From Acholoe squamosa (lineage: Eukaryota; Annelida; Polychaeta; Phyllodocida; Polynoidae): a stretch of DNA of 64,000 bases. Where the stretch lies: NCBI GenBank assembly GCA_949317995.1, contig OX439051.1:43651250-43715249 (forward strand). The letters are read 5' to 3'. The notes under the pieces are model-generated. The model was given only the letters and a program-made list of their open reading frames with translations. It was not told the origin of the DNA and searched no databases. Shown piece by piece: positions 41,881-54,944 of the stretch (within the stretch, counting starts at the first letter, position 1; each line of letters starts with the position of its first letter). The position numbers and the translations under genes are program-made.

Positions 41881-43343
41881 ACTTTGAGGTTGCTACAGCC
41901 TGCAGGGTGTCATGATAAATCATCACATTCACTACCATAAAACCCTGTGTATAAACCGCAGCTCATAAGGTCCTAAGGCATCTTCTTTTAGTCAAGGTGC
42001 TTTATGGTAACACAAGGTCCCTTAGATAAATGAACACATATCTCGAGGCATTACTCAGGACATACATTTATTATTGTTCCATCTTCTTTTTCTTGAAACG
42101 ATCCTGTGGGTGTGAATCTGAATGTGGAATCCTGTATACAGACTTTTTCAGTAGTAATTGCTTTTGGTGTCTCTGGGATATAATTAAACAGTTTTGTAAT
42201 GAAAGAAGGTGATTAATCAATACTTCATTTGTGTCACATTCCTGGCAACACAGCCTGTACCCCTGTCATCAATACTAGGAAAATTTAATGTGCCAGATAG
42301 TGCTTCATGGTGAATGAATGTGGCTCTTAACCAGTTAGGGGCCGATAATGCATTGATACATCGTGCCAATTGGTAGTCATGCGTTATTCGGCAGGGCTAC
42401 ATTCATGCATCATGCTGACCCCACTTGGTTGATCCAATCCAAGAGTATTGGCATGATGCACCAATGAAGTGCTGGCGAGCAGACTTGTCAGTGGTGCATC
42501 AATGGACATGATGCAAAATGCATAAGAGGCCCTTAGGGGTAAAAAGGTTTTATCATGCCAATGGTACACAGTAAAAGCAAACCCAAACGGGTTTGCATGA
42601 TGTGCCAGTGCAGCGCTGGCAGGCAACAAGCCATTATGTCTATTAGAAAAGGATGGAAGATGTCTAAAGACATAGTGGCAATGGACTAATGTAAACCTTC
42701 CTTGCTGAATTCAGGCTTATAGTCTACCATAAATGTAGGTCTATGTGGACAGAATAATGGTTTACTATGATACATACCTATGTCAATCAGTGGCTGCAAT
42801 GATGCTTATAGTGTGAAATTTATATGTAGAATATGAACTAAACATAGTGCCCCTAAAAGGTCCTGTACAGAGTCGGAGATGACATGGAATATTGACAATA
42901 GGCATGAATATATAGTAGGGCTAACTTCTTGGTTGTTCTTATAAGCTTGGGCAGAATGCTAAGATAAGTGAAGGAGTGTCAAGAATGAGTCTATGAAGAA
43001 GCCCCAGGTGGCAATACATTATTTAAAACATTCTGGTACAAGGAATCTCCAAGAGTGAAAACCCTGTTCCAAAGTTACCTGAGCTCCCTCACTATTTTGA
43101 ACACATTTTTTTCATATTGTATGTAAGGCCTAGACTGGTCATCCATTACATGCAGGTGCCTGAGGCTATCTTTCATATGATATTACTTTTAGTGACAAAG
43201 GATCCTCTCATACTGCGGAAATACAGACCATAATACGTCTGTATCAGAGCTCTGTGCTCTGCTCTTTGTGTCTGAAATTCAGTTGGTGGAAGGTACTGAA
43301 ATGGAAGTACAGGAAAATAAGCTATGTTATCCAAGTGTATTGA

Positions 43344-43345
<2 letters not shown>
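41881..43345. other. Intergenic DNA, no gene seen
   Basis: Dispersed ATGATGCA motifs occur at 42355-42620. A partial member of the interspersed family at 42995-43080 shares AAGAAGCCCCAG and ACAAGGAATCTC with 55003-55040. No coding region is recognised. Confidence 0.5.

Positions 43346-43409
<64 letters not shown>
43346..43409. repeat. (TA)n microsatellite
   Basis: About 32 uninterrupted TA units. Ile-Tyr ORFs over it are artefacts. Confidence 0.9.
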
Positions 43410-43412
<3 letters not shown>

Positions 43413-43533
43413 GAGCACTGCAGTCACATACAGTATAAAGGGCTGCTGCCATGGTGTCCTTTGGGTCTGATTTCTGGTAATCCGACCAATTTTTGTATAT
43501 TCCTAATGAATCAAACAAAATACCATCAGATTA

Positions 43534-43662
43534 AGCGGGTATTCCACTGCCGTCGGTCGGCCAAGATTTTCCTAATCAAACTATTTTTAAGTATGTAAAA
43601 TAATAGAAAAAATCGGTCGGATTAGTGAAAATAGAGCTACCGACAGCAGTGGAATACCCGCT
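43534..43662. mobile_element. 129-bp MITE with TTA duplication
   Basis: The terminal inverted repeats begin AGCGGGTATTCCACTGC at both ends and continue into GTCGGT. TTA flanks both sides (43531-43533 and 43663-43665). The 3-bp TTA target suits PIF/Harbinger-type MITEs. No coding capacity. Confidence 0.85.
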
Positions 43663-43665
43663 TTA

Positions 43666-44762
43666 GCAGAAAATGCCCTCAACTTATAAATTTGTTCACA
43701 TAAATTGTGATAAATGTGAGAGGCACAGTAAAGATCATGGTAATTACCAGTCAATGTACCAGCCTGGTCCTGTAATTTAATGTGAGTTTTATTAATCCTT
43801 GTAAGGGCCATTATGCACCAGTACACCTTTGGCGATACTACTCACCAGCATGCCACATATGAATATTTTCATTAACCTTCAGGAGGATATAGGGTCTGCA
43901 AGAATCCAGCCCTAGCTGCATTGGTGCACCGCAATGACAAATGGGCATGAAATGAATTTCTATATGTACAGTTAGTGGGAGACTTGAAGTAACGCTAGTG
44001 TGCTAAGACTGTAACATATACACCCTCTGCCCATGAAAAGTAACCTGCTAAGTCATATAGACACTACTAACCTATCCCAGACTGTGCATCCATAAAATCA
44101 AACTAGCTTGCATTCATTTTGAATATAAAAAATAGGCGCAAAACTTTTAGAACAAATGTTTTTAAAAGTTTTGCTAACCTCCACCTAGATCTAGCAAACC
44201 AAGTTGCAGCGGGGTGGAGTGTGAGATGGAATGGGATATTGTGCATTTTGTATTACTTTCTGTGCACATTTTGGACATAAAAAAATTCAATGGTCTGCAC
44301 AAAATAGGCAAACAGTCAACTGTAAGAACAATGGATTTCAAAGATCTAATGACCATGTCCCATGTGTGGACTTGGGGCTATAAAGAAGACGTACGCAAAC
44401 TAAATTGCAGTTTTGTGGTGTGTGAGACAGGGTGGGGCGGGAGTGGCGCAGCTGGTGTGTCACATCAGGCATCAGGATACTTTGTCCGACTCCCACAGCA
44501 GCCAAATGATTGCTGCACCAGCTACCAGGGGGCTGGGTATACTCTGTGTGCTGTGGTCCCAGGACAACCACCTGCAGGCTGTCATCAGTGATTTCTGGCT
44601 CTGGTTTCACAACCACACTTGTTTCTGGCATGTGATGAAATGTGGAAGCATGGTAATCATCAGAATAAGACAAGGAATTCTAAGATTGAAACTCTCATGA
44701 CCGTGCACACACATAAACAGGAAATATCGCTCAAGGCACAGACCAGGAACACACTGTAATGA
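43666..44762. other. Intergenic DNA, no gene seen
   Basis: No supported coding region. A dispersed ATGCACCA motif lies near 43810-43930. An isolated A-box-like TGGCGCAGCTGG is at about 44444 without a partner B box. Confidence 0.45.
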
Positions 44763-45285
44763 TGGTGTGGACCCAGTTAAAGAGCGTGTACACAATGCAC
44801 AGTGTGTTAGTATGGAACCGCTTACACACTGTGTACAGGATGTAGTTTGGCTATAGGCCCAGTAAGACTGCATACACACACTGCCATGTTGATATGGACC
44901 CAGTTAATGACCGTGTACACACTTTTATGTTGCTATGGACCCAGTTAATGACCGTGTACACACTGCCATGTTGGTATGGACCCAGTTAATGACCGTGTAC
45001 ACACTGGTATGTTGATATGGACCCAGTTAATGTCCTGTACACACTGTTATGGTGATATGGACCCAGTTAATAATCGTGTATACACTAATGTTGGTACGAG
45101 CCCAGTTATTGACTGTGTACACACTGTTATGTTAATATGGACCCAGTTAATAACCGTGTATACACTAATGTTGGTACGGGCCCAGTTATTGACTGTGTAC
45201 ACACTGTTATGTTAATATGGACCCAGTTAATAACCGTGTATACACTAATGTTGGTACGGGCCCAGTTATTGACTGTGTACACACT
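44763..45285. repeat. 41-bp minisatellite
   Basis: About a dozen units of 41 bp share TATGGACCCAGTTAATGACC and GTGTACACAC. The last part alternates two unit types (TATGGACCC and TACGGGCCC), an incipient two-unit higher-order repeat. The first units are degenerate. Confidence 0.85.
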
Positions 45286-45682
45286 ATGCCACTTGTAGAA
45301 TAATGTAGGGTCCTAGTTATAAAGTCAGGGTTGTAGTGACAACTTCTAAGCCAAGTGACAGGGAGGTATTATGAAATTCACATCATCAAGGAAAGCAACA
45401 TTCAATAAACTTTTCAGTTTTGCAGAGTCATTCAATATGAGCTTGAATAGTCACAAACAGCAACAGTGAATGTGGTGAGGCCTGGGGCCATGCAATGATA
45501 GATAGCTCCCCATCAGTGGCTATTCAGCCAAGCTGCAAACATGGCATATACATGGAGCCATCAGCAGGTAATAAAGAAACAGGCAGTGACATGTGTCTAT
45601 ATAAGATGAGTCGTTGACATGCAATATCCCACTTTTTTGTCAATCCAGGTGACGCTAATTGTCTAAATCTAAAAGTGATGAA

Positions 45683-45751
<69 letters not shown>

Positions 45752-46589
45752 GCAGACCCTTTGGCACTGTCTCAACTGTAAAGTGTCTGCATAAATACAG
45801 CCCAGGATAGTTCCTCATTGATATAAAGTATAAATGTGCGATACAGTCCACAAAGTGCTAACTTAGGGCAACACTTCTAGAGCTGCTAATGCACTATTTT
45901 TCCTTGTGTACAATGTAAAAACAGTGTGATTCTGTTGATGAGGTTTATCTGTAATGGAACATTACCATGATAAGCAGAACTGAAAAAGGCTGCTGCTGCC
46001 TTGATGGTCGTGTCAATAAAGAACATGCGGCTTTAACACCTACATACTCTTAACGATTAAACATGGCTGACGTCAACGCTTTTGTGTATCGACTCTATTC
46101 AGAATGCAGAGCATTGATTTAATAGAAGTAAACTCCCTTTAGGGCTTGGATACTTTTGTTTGTATACTTCTTTTTAAATCCATAATCTGACTTACTTGGG
46201 TTGGATTCACACATTAACTTTCCTATTTTTATGAAATCTAATGACTTTTTATTCAAAAACTGAATGGTATTTAGTGAAGATAGAGTGTTCACATCCAACT
46301 CAAAGAGATGTAGGTGTAATGAATTGTTGGTAGATATGCAGTGTCAGCAGTTTTCATGTTTTTATATACAGACATTAAGCTGCAATAGATCACACACATA
46401 CCAGCTTCACAAACAAAACAATATGTTGCCGTGAATTTAACTTCATGAGTGTGCTCTGTCTGGCGGCAGTTTTATTTAGTACTGATCTATAGAAATATTG
46501 TTGACACGAGCTCTTTGATTAATATTGTACATGACAATACATTATAGACACAATTATAATCTATGTTTTCGCTGTTTCCATTGTTGCAG
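45286..46589. other. Intergenic or intronic DNA, no gene seen
   Basis: No supported coding region apart from the exon candidate that follows. It includes the (AT)n tract at 45685-45745. Confidence 0.45.
45685..45745. repeat. (AT)n microsatellite
   Basis: About 30 uninterrupted AT units. Confidence 0.9.
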
Positions 46590-46647
46590 GTGAGAGTGAT
46601 TTTGCAGACAGAAACTCAGAGCTGTTCAGATCTGTGCTCTACATGAG
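46590..46647 (+). other. Candidate internal coding exon (58 bp)
   Basis: A pyrimidine-rich tract ending in GTTGCAG precedes it, and ATGAG followed by GTAATG closes it, so both splice borders match consensus. Only one frame is open through it; it reads ESDFADRNSELFRSVLYM, a balanced composition unlike the repeats around it. It lies outside the duplicated blocks. I do not recognise the protein. A chance match is possible, since it is short and stands alone. Confidence 0.35.
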
Positions 46648-46789
46648 GTAATGTACCATCATGTTCACTCTCATCACAGAGGCTATCACACTGGAAAGGA
46701 AGATACATGTACGCACTTACATTTAGTTTCCCTCTGCCATTTCCTTCAAAGATACTGATGGATTTTTCATGCAATGATAGCAATTTGTA

Positions 46790-49700
46790 TCCTTGAATGG
46801 AACATAGAAATTCCAGATGATTCTGATATAATATAGCAATGTAGAGAATTTATTATTCAATGGGAATTTATATTTCGATGCTACCGGTAGTTTCTTTTTA
46901 GCAAGCAGCAAAGAGAACAGCCATACTGGAGGGTGATGATACATGCAGCTCTGTCATTAGAGATGTGGCGTTTTAGCATAAAATCCTGCATGCTTCTATA
47001 GATCAAAGAGGGGTGTGGAATTTTCTGCGACCCTTGTGCAGGGGGTCACAAAAGATTGCCAGGGTGTAAAAAATGCTTTTCTGTTGACATGGAAACCAAC
47101 ATACACAAACACACCATAAATAATGACCACTTCCCTAGGTGGTACGATTTCATGTGAGTGTACCTGGAGCGAAGGGGATATGTAGCCTACATCAGGTCTG
47201 CACCATACCATATTGTTATCAAAGTGGATATGCTGGTAGAGGACATGCTGAGTCATGTAATTTGGTGACACTGAAGGGGTTCTCTCTGCTCGTCCTGATC
47301 ATAAACTGATGAAATGAAGAAGACAGTTAACCAGTGAGCAGGCCTGAGACATGGTGGGTAGTTACAGCAGCATTGCCTGAGTTACCTATGGACTCTGAAG
47401 TGGCTAAAGCTCGGCCCCTCTATCCATATATATGGACTAGGAGAGTGACGGTATAAGCATGTCTTGGACTGGCTTATTGAGATACTCAGTACATATGGAA
47501 CTTTACCCACTATCCTGACCATCACATCTTTCCTTCAATCTTAAAGAGCTTATGCATGAAAACTATCATGATATCAATTTCAATGACAGTCACTCTAAAA
47601 CTAACATGTCATAACAGTTTCATAGTTTCCCACTTCAGAAAATCACAGGCCCGGGCCTAAAATTACAGACCAAATGTTTCCAGGTTAGCGCCAGTATATT
47701 GCTATGGTATATGCTATAGTGAATATAGCAATGAAGGGACCATGTTATTCCATGTTATGAGAAATATGCTATGTGAATCATCTCTAATATGCTATGCTAT
47801 ATGTCACACTTGAAGAGTGAAATCCTTTGGACCACATTCATTTATCAGGTATATAAAGCATAAAATCATTAGCCCTTGTGTAAGCGGAAATTGTGAAGAA
47901 TATTGCTTCACAGGGTGCAGACATAATCATGAAAGACCCCAGGCCCTTTGAGCTGCCTATGCTCTGGCCACTCTCTCTTATCTAAAGGTGTTTACCAGAT
48001 CATATCACCTGCAACACCTGCTGAGGCCAACAGGTAAAACAGGCAGCTATGGGGTCTGTCAAGTGAAAGAAAATGAAAAATGGCAGGAGGCTTTGAAAGT
48101 GGCAAGCAACACAGGACCTTTACCAAAGGGGGGTGCCACACGACCTCTTAAATCAGTGTTGCTATGGCAACCAGGGACAGGAGGTAAATGTGGTGGAGTA
48201 AGGAATGTGACAGAGAAGCACACTGTAAAATATAACTGTTGATGTTTTTATTTGGTCGCTAATGACCCCGATATGGACTCATCCAGTAGTGAAAGGAAAT
48301 CTCCTTGCAATTTCCTCTTCCTTCCTGTCCTATTTGAGCCAATCCTAGGCCTATTTAATCCTGTAAGGGCTGCAGTATTATTTACCATGGTGTACAAAAA
48401 CAAACCTAGCATGTTTTCTAACCAGTGTCATATTCGTAAATGGTGCTGACCCATTCCAGGTTGCATTTAGTATCGGCATGAAAAACCAATACAGAGATGT
48501 TATTGTCTAATACAACCCATGAAGAGTTACACCCCATCTACTAGCCCTCATTTCCTCTTGCCTGCTCCTTTTGTAGCTATGGTATAACTTCTTTACCTAT
48601 AGCCTACTAAAGCAGGGTTTCCTATTTAATGGTTACGTGTGTTCTCACCCACCAGGCCTTGTCTTTCTAGGGCAATGGGTGATAAATGGAAATGTAGGGT
48701 TTTAAAAAGGGCATTCGCCAGGAGCACACTAAATGTAGATGATGGGAGATCAGGGGCTAAGCCAGAGGGATAATGCCCAGGAAGGAGACTGTGCTTCAAG
48801 AGGACAACCTACTTAAAAGCCAGTTTACAGTTTCTAGATCATTGATGGGTCTTATACCTGAAGCCCTAGGGTTCATCTGTTTTCTTTATCATAAGTGGCC
48901 CCAGTGCACTGGGCTAATAGATAGGACAGGAGGTAATGGGTTGTTACTTCTGGTCAAATGGTCATACACTTATCCCTATAAGGGCTGCATCCACATGGTA
49001 TGTTGATACACTGTGTCCATTTGCATTCATGTCACTCGCAGATCAAGTGTAGCCCTGGCGAGTAACTTGTCAATGCTGCACTAATCCATCACTATAGGTT
49101 TGATACTCTCCCCATGGGTTACCTTGATGCACCAATGTAGAACTGGTAGATATAGACCCATGCAGTGAATATGTGAATCAGCAGAATCTCAGCCTGAATG
49201 GAGGAGGGATCATGTGGACCTTAAAGTGTTTAATAGACCCGACCTAAAGTGGATTTTACCTCCTCTGACACCTGGTGGGCAGGTCTTGAAACATAAGTCC
49301 ATGAGGACCAATGGAGAATAGCTGTGCCACCCATTGCAGCCTCAACCAACGAAAGTAGAATTTACTGGAAGGAGTCACGCATCCACTGATGGGGGGAGGT
49401 GGGATGCCTTACACATTTCACACTTGTTCACAATTACTGACTAACCAACTGAAATCACCACTGCATACAGCCTGGCTCTTTGGTACATTTGGCAGCATAA
49501 CTCTTCGTTAGTGTCATCTGTTAGTTGTCATTGTCTGATTGTCCTGCCCGATTTTCCAAAATAATCTTAACAATCTTAATGTACATTATGAATACAACTT
49601 TGTATGAAAGTGTCGAGACTTTGATACATGCAGCAACATTGATGTGAACCTAACATTATTAAGTGTGTGAAGAAATCTTGATAATAAAAACCTTTAGATT

Positions 49701-51170
49701 AAATTACATATGACAACTTATAGAAAGAAAAAAACAAACCACTTGGAAATCTCCTTGACACCCACACTGGGTGTCATTGACATCTCACTAAGCCTCATCC
49801 AGGTGATAATATAGGTAACTTTTGGAATTCCTTGCCAGATAAGTTCTTACAGAGTCAAATTCCTTTTTAGAAAGTAGACCTAAGACTTAAGCTGTAGTGA
49901 TCAAACAATGTATGCTCCCTTATTTGCTAAATACTAGGATTAAATGTGAGCAATGAAGGAATGAAAAAAATTCCAGGTACTTATTATAAGTACATTCATG
50001 TACACATCCATTCCCAAAGAGACATATTGTATTTAAACCAAATAATGATACACCAAAATGTCTTTGAGACAAAGTTAGTCATCTGTCCCGCCTTTGGTAC
50101 AATTAAAGTATAGACTAGTTGCAGGTCCACACAACCTCTCCTATAAGGCAAGGGCATGGAGACACATGGCAATGCCATAAATGTCTCTATGTACCATAGA
50201 CATTGAAGCTATGTAGAATATATTTGGGGTTAGGATATAACCTTTTGGTCTTTTCCTTCACACACATAAGGTGTCCTTTCTCTCCTTTTGAGGTAGTCAA
50301 TTTTTGGGGTATTTACTTGAATATTCAATGATAAATTCAAAACTAACAATAAAATAGATTTCACTACCAACCCTTGATAATACCAACAAACCTTAGTGAT
50401 CTATCTAACATGAAAATAAAATGACACAGATAGGGCAAGTGTCTCATCTGGTGTTTTTACTTCTTGGTAGTGGTTAACCCGAGTACCAAAATGGTTGTTT
50501 GTTCCATCTAGTTGCACTGAAAAAGGTCTTCCTGACAAAATGACATGTATATCCATGTCAACTTGACTTGACACATAGAGCACATGTCATTGGGACATGG
50601 CACATATGTCATCATGACAACTGTCTTCATTATGCATGTCAAGTGGAGTTGACGAACCAAATGTGAGAGTGTCAACCTCATTCAACATGCCTTTCACGCA
50701 TGTCATGTGGGAGACAATCGTGACCTGTGCAGTATGTGTTAAAGTGATCAGTCTTCTTTTCTCTGTGTGTATATCATAGGACAATTATGAATGTCAAACA
50801 AGACATGTCATCACATGCCAGCATGCCTCTAATATGGCTGTTACCCTTGTCAACTCACAAATGACATGTTGTTTTAAGGCATATCAAATTATATAAGGTT
50901 TACAGTGTGCTATATGTTGACACATGTGCACATGTTCCAAAGATGTGTGCTCTATGCATCAAACCTGAGTTGACATGGGCAGACACATCATTTTGTCAGA
51001 AAGATTTTTTCGGTGTACAAGAGCTTATTATGCAAGCCAGTATTATGGAGAATAAACCTTAGAGGAAACATAGGTGTTAGATGATATTAAGGTGAAGTTG
51101 AATGCAAATTACAGACCATCAATGTTCTATTTTTTGCAATTATACATAATTTTTTAATCATTGAACGGCA
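46790..51170. repeat. Segmental duplication II, copy A
   Basis: This is the first of three collinear copies. Markers: 46830-46965 matches 51195-51325 and 61785-61925; 47985-48180 matches 54660-54850 and 63205-63400; 49245-49380 matches the DNA flanking the insertion at 55697-58660; 49460-50420 matches 58790-59830. Copy A lacks most insertions of copy B and so shows their empty sites. It has its own extra stretch (about 50435-50880) rich in TGACATG motifs. No gene is supported. Confidence 0.75.
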
Positions 51171-51799
51171 CCTCAAAATTAGAAGATGATTCCAATTGAA
51201 TGGAACGATGTAGAGAATTTATGTCATAATGGGATAAGCAAAAACAACCGATTGTTAGGAAGCAGCAGAAACAGTAGCCATACTGGAGGACGATGATACA
51301 TACAGCTTTGGTCATTAGAGATGTTGCACCTTGAGAGAGTGGTACTCATTTATCAACAGGGGGATGATGGGTTTGAGGGGGGTAAAAACCTTTGAATCCT
51401 TTTGAATGGGGGCGTAAAATACTTCTCTGGTGCGGGGGTCAAAAAAGATTTGATTGCCATTGAGGGGGAGGATGTAAGAAAGAAACTCACCATCACCCCC
51501 TTATTGATAAATAATGACCACTCCTCTAGGTGGTAAGGCTTCATGTGAGTGTGAGGGGAGGCAAGGGTGCTATTTATACTACAACAGGTCTGCAGCATGC
51601 CATACCGTTATCAAAGTGGACATTAAAGAAGCCTGTCTCAAGGCTTCATGTGCACTCATCACTGGTAGAGGACATGCTGAGTCACGCATTTTAATGAGAC
51701 TGTAAGGTTTCTCTGCTCATTCAGATCATAAACTGATGAGATGAAGAGGAGAACTAACCTGTGAGCAGAGAGGTTTGCAGGCACAACTGCATGGTGGGC

Positions 51800-52786
51800 A
51801 GAGTAAAAGACCCAATAGGCGGACACCTAACAGTTCTCTCTTGTTATTTCAGTAAATGGAAGCCTTATCAAGCCCATATTAGATGAACATAATACATATC
51901 TAACAGAGGGTAAGGCTGTCTTGGAGTTGAATTTGTTTTACTATGTAAGATGTATGGTGATAAATGGGCTGGTTTTGCACCTAATAGCAGACTTAGTGCC
52001 CTAATTGCGGACAGTGGCATTACCACTGATTACCTAATGAACAACATGCAAAAAATGCATCATCTTGTAATAATTCGTCCATGTATGGCATTGATACATA
52101 AACTACTTTGCATTTGTCATATATTCCCAGAAATCTTTTCAATATAAGTAAGCTAAATGATATGAACTCAGGTATCTAATATTTTGCTTGAGGATTATGG
52201 CATACATGTAATTTCTTCCAATTGGCATGTAAACACACAAGATATTCATGCACAACAGCATTCATATGGTAGGTCAAGAGATTTTTAGCAGAACTGAAGG
52301 GTCATAATAGAGTCAAAGCAAAATATACTTGAAATTAGGAGGGTGTCGCCATTAGGGCCCCAACAATAAAATGTACTTCTAATTCTATACTGCATCAAAA
52401 ATACATGTTAACACTGCATGATCATGTAAAAATGTTATCAGTGGTATTGGACATTGTTCAGAGGAACAGGTTATTACTGATTCAAATTAAACGGATTATT
52501 TGGAAACGTCCCTCTTATCAATCAACTGTTTGTATAAGGCTTAGCTATACTGCTAGCAACCATGATCTCAGGCACTCTATGTGACCCTCCCTCGTTATAA
52601 CATGAATTGTATTTGTATCCTTCATCTATATACTGTGGTCTTTCAGGTCAGAATGTTACCTAAGATATATATCAATTATTAAGCATCATTACCTGCTTGA
52701 TTCCTTGTATTTTATATACCCTAATGCCTCATTTACATCAGGGTGTCCGCTATCTGCTGCTGTCCGCTAATAGGAGCCATTACTCT
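51800..52786. mobile_element. Non-autonomous DNA element (987 bp) in copy B
   Basis: Copies A (47355) and C (62275) have uninterrupted GTGGGTAGT.ACAGCAGCAT, whereas copy B is split here. The ends are imperfect inverted repeats of about 26 bp: AGAGTAA...GGCGGACACC on the left, and on the right the reverse strand reads AGAGTAATGG...AGCGGACA. The duplicated target is about 3 bp (TAG/CAG). No coding content. Confidence 0.6.
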
Positions 52787-53148
52787 AGTCACAGCAGCAT
52801 CACCTGTATCACCTGTGGACTTGATTCCCTCATTCTGAAGTGTTTAAGTCTGGGCCCCTCTGTCCATATAAGAACGAGGAGAGTAATGGTTTTGGAGTCT
52901 GGAAAGGTTTTCAGTCTTGGACAGGCTCATTTGAGATACTCAGCACAGAAGGAAATATACCCACTACCCAAACCATCATATCTTCAGGGTAGTTGGTATA
53001 TTACAACATTCTAAAAGTGCTTAGTCATAATAAATTGAGTGAGAATTGTACTACTTCTGACATGATGTCAACTTCAATGACAGTTAGTCTGAAACTAACC
53101 AAATGTTCCAGGGTCAGTGCTAGTATATTGCTATGGTATATTTAGCAT

Positions 53149-53264
53149 TTAATCAACGTTATGATAGAGCACACATGGGTCTATGGTTCAATATTCCACG
53201 ACCGCGTAGCGGGAGTGGAATATTGAACCATAGACCCACAAGTGCTCTATCATAACTTGATTAA
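53149..53264. repeat. Long perfect-type palindrome (50-bp arms)
   Basis: Arms 53149-53199 and 53215-53264 are reverse complements with about three differences. The 15-base loop can itself pair (CCGC/GCGG). It would extrude as a cruciform or fold as a hairpin RNA. Confidence 0.85.
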
Positions 53265-53528
53265 GGCGTTTATCTAACATATTTCTCCATTTTGTATCAA
53301 TTTCTTACCATATAACCCCAGAATTAATCCAGGAGAAGACATTTTGTAAGTGCATACGATCCGCTCGGTTTGCCAAGCCGTCGTGGCCATGTTGTAGTTC
53401 TGCCCGACATACCTCCACCTTTACACACATTTTTCGGGTATAATCCAAGCATGTCAAGTCCTGTACTTCTAGCAATGCCAAATATATGATCTCTTATTGG
53501 TGTTCGCATACATTTTGTCTCCATTGTC

Positions 53529-53722
53529 TTCGAAATAAATAAGAATCCATTGATTTTCCATAACGATCCAACACACACAGCCCAGTACATGGCCATTTCG
53601 TCTTGTTTACAAAGCTGGTAGGTGCCCGGATGTACCTGACCTACTTTCGGGTCAGCAAGCCGCAATGGCGGGTGCTGAGATGTATCGCTATGGAAAATCA
53701 TTGGATTCTTATTTATTTCGAA
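53529..53722. repeat. Stem-loop with ~39-bp arms
   Basis: 53529-53567 and 53684-53722 are inverted repeats with about two mismatches (shared TGGAAAATCA and GGATTCTTATTTATTTCGAA on one strand). They enclose a 116-bp loop. Confidence 0.8.
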
Positions 53723-53888
53723 CGAAATGGAGAAATTAGGCATGGCATGTTCATATAGGATATGTAAGGATGTTTCTCTGTTCATAACTCCACCTGGCAC
53801 CATTAAATTCTATGCTAACGAGGTGTGTAAACATCAGTTATGTCGGAAAATTTTTTCAAATACTCCATGGGCATTGGTTTCTATCACC

Positions 53889-53961
53889 GGTCGGCTTGGT
53901 ATAGTAGGACAGCGAGCTCGCCTCCTGCCACAGCGGCCGGGGATCGATTCCCCGTTGAACC
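53889..53961 (+). repeat. tRNA-like sequence (Gly/Asp-like), SINE head or relic
   Basis: The A box TGGTATAGTAGG and B box GGATCGATTCC match Pol III consensus. The T arm CGGGG/CCCCG is perfect, and CGCCTCCTGCCACAGCGG resembles the anticodon arm of tRNA-Gly(GCC) or Asp with an insertion. The acceptor stem pairs only partly. It lies inside the copy B insertion, so it is a tRNA-derived repeat, not a functional tRNA gene. Confidence 0.5.
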
Positions 53962-54944
53962 TAAACGGTTTTAACAGGAAATGTATGGAGGAGTTGACAT
54001 TATATATTCCCCCAATTTATTAACATGTCCGGATTGAAACCAGCAGCTTCTTGAAGATGAAGAAAAGGTCTCATAGTGCATTATGGCTGGATAAGGAACT
54101 GGGGTTATGAGCAAAAAAGCACTGTCCAGGCCCAAATCGTTAGATAAGCCATAGTGAATTGGTATAAAGCACTGAAGGGACCAGATGGACCATTATCCAC
54201 TATCCTGACCATCACCTCTTAAAGAGCTTACACATAAAAACTGACATGATATCAATTTCAATGACAGTCACTCTAAAACTAGCAGTTTCAGAGTTTTCCA
54301 CTTCAGAAAATCACGGGCCTGGGCCTAAAATTACAGACCAAATGTTCCCGGGCCAGTGCTAGTATATTGCTATGGTATGTGCTATAGTGAATGGGGATAT
54401 AGGACTGAAGGGACCATGTTATTCCTCTGAGAAATATGCCATGTGAATTATCTTTAATATCCTATGGTTTATTTCACACTTGATAGGAGGGAGTCCTTTA
54501 AACCATATTCATTTATCAGGGGTATATAGAGCATAAAATCATTAGCCTCTGTGTGAGCGGAAATTGTGAAGAATATTGCTTCACAGGGCACAGACATAAT
54601 CATAAAAGACCCTGGGCCCTTTGAGCTGCCTACGCTCTGGCCACTCTATTTTATCTAAAGGTGTTTACCGGATCATATCACCTGCAATAGCTGCTTAGGA
54701 AACAGGTAAAGCAGGCAGCTATGGGGCCTGTCAAAGACATGGAAGTGAAGGAAAATGAAAAATAGGAGAAGGCTTTGAAAGTGGCAAGGGATGCAGGACC
54801 TTTACCAAATAGGGGCACCACACGACCTCTTGAATCAGCAGAGTGTTGCTATGGCAACCAAGGATAGGAGATAAATGTGGCGAGGTAAGGAATGGGTCAG
54901 AGAGGCACACTGTAAAATAAAACTGTTGAATCTACCAGGGATCC

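Larger units (their letters stand above)
53141..54147. mobile_element. Composite ~1-kb insertion in copy B
   Basis: Copies A and C run straight through (GCTATGGTATAT...CATAGTGAA), whereas copy B carries about 1 kb. It consists of a 115-bp palindrome at its left end, then a part bounded by TTATCTAAC (53270) and its complement (54139-54147). Inside are a 39-bp-arm stem-loop and a tRNA-like sequence. The minus-strand ORF at 53324-53803 overlaps the stem-loop and is not recognised. Confidence 0.55.

Noticed and set aside
43173..43518. Ile-Tyr repeat ORFs over the (TA)n tracts here and at 45524-45851
   Set aside because: They are translations of a microsatellite and have no independent support.
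44437..44500. tRNA-derived SINE head (TGGCGCAGCTGG)
   Set aside because: No B box or T arm follows at the right distance.
47988..48242. 84-codon ORF with a relative at 63208-63435
   Set aside because: The similarity comes from segmental duplication of DNA; the copy B counterpart has a stop and composition is not protein-like.
53324..53803. 159-codon minus-strand ORF as a gene
   Set aside because: It overlaps a 39-bp-arm stem-loop within a transposable insertion absent from copies A and C; no domain is recognised.
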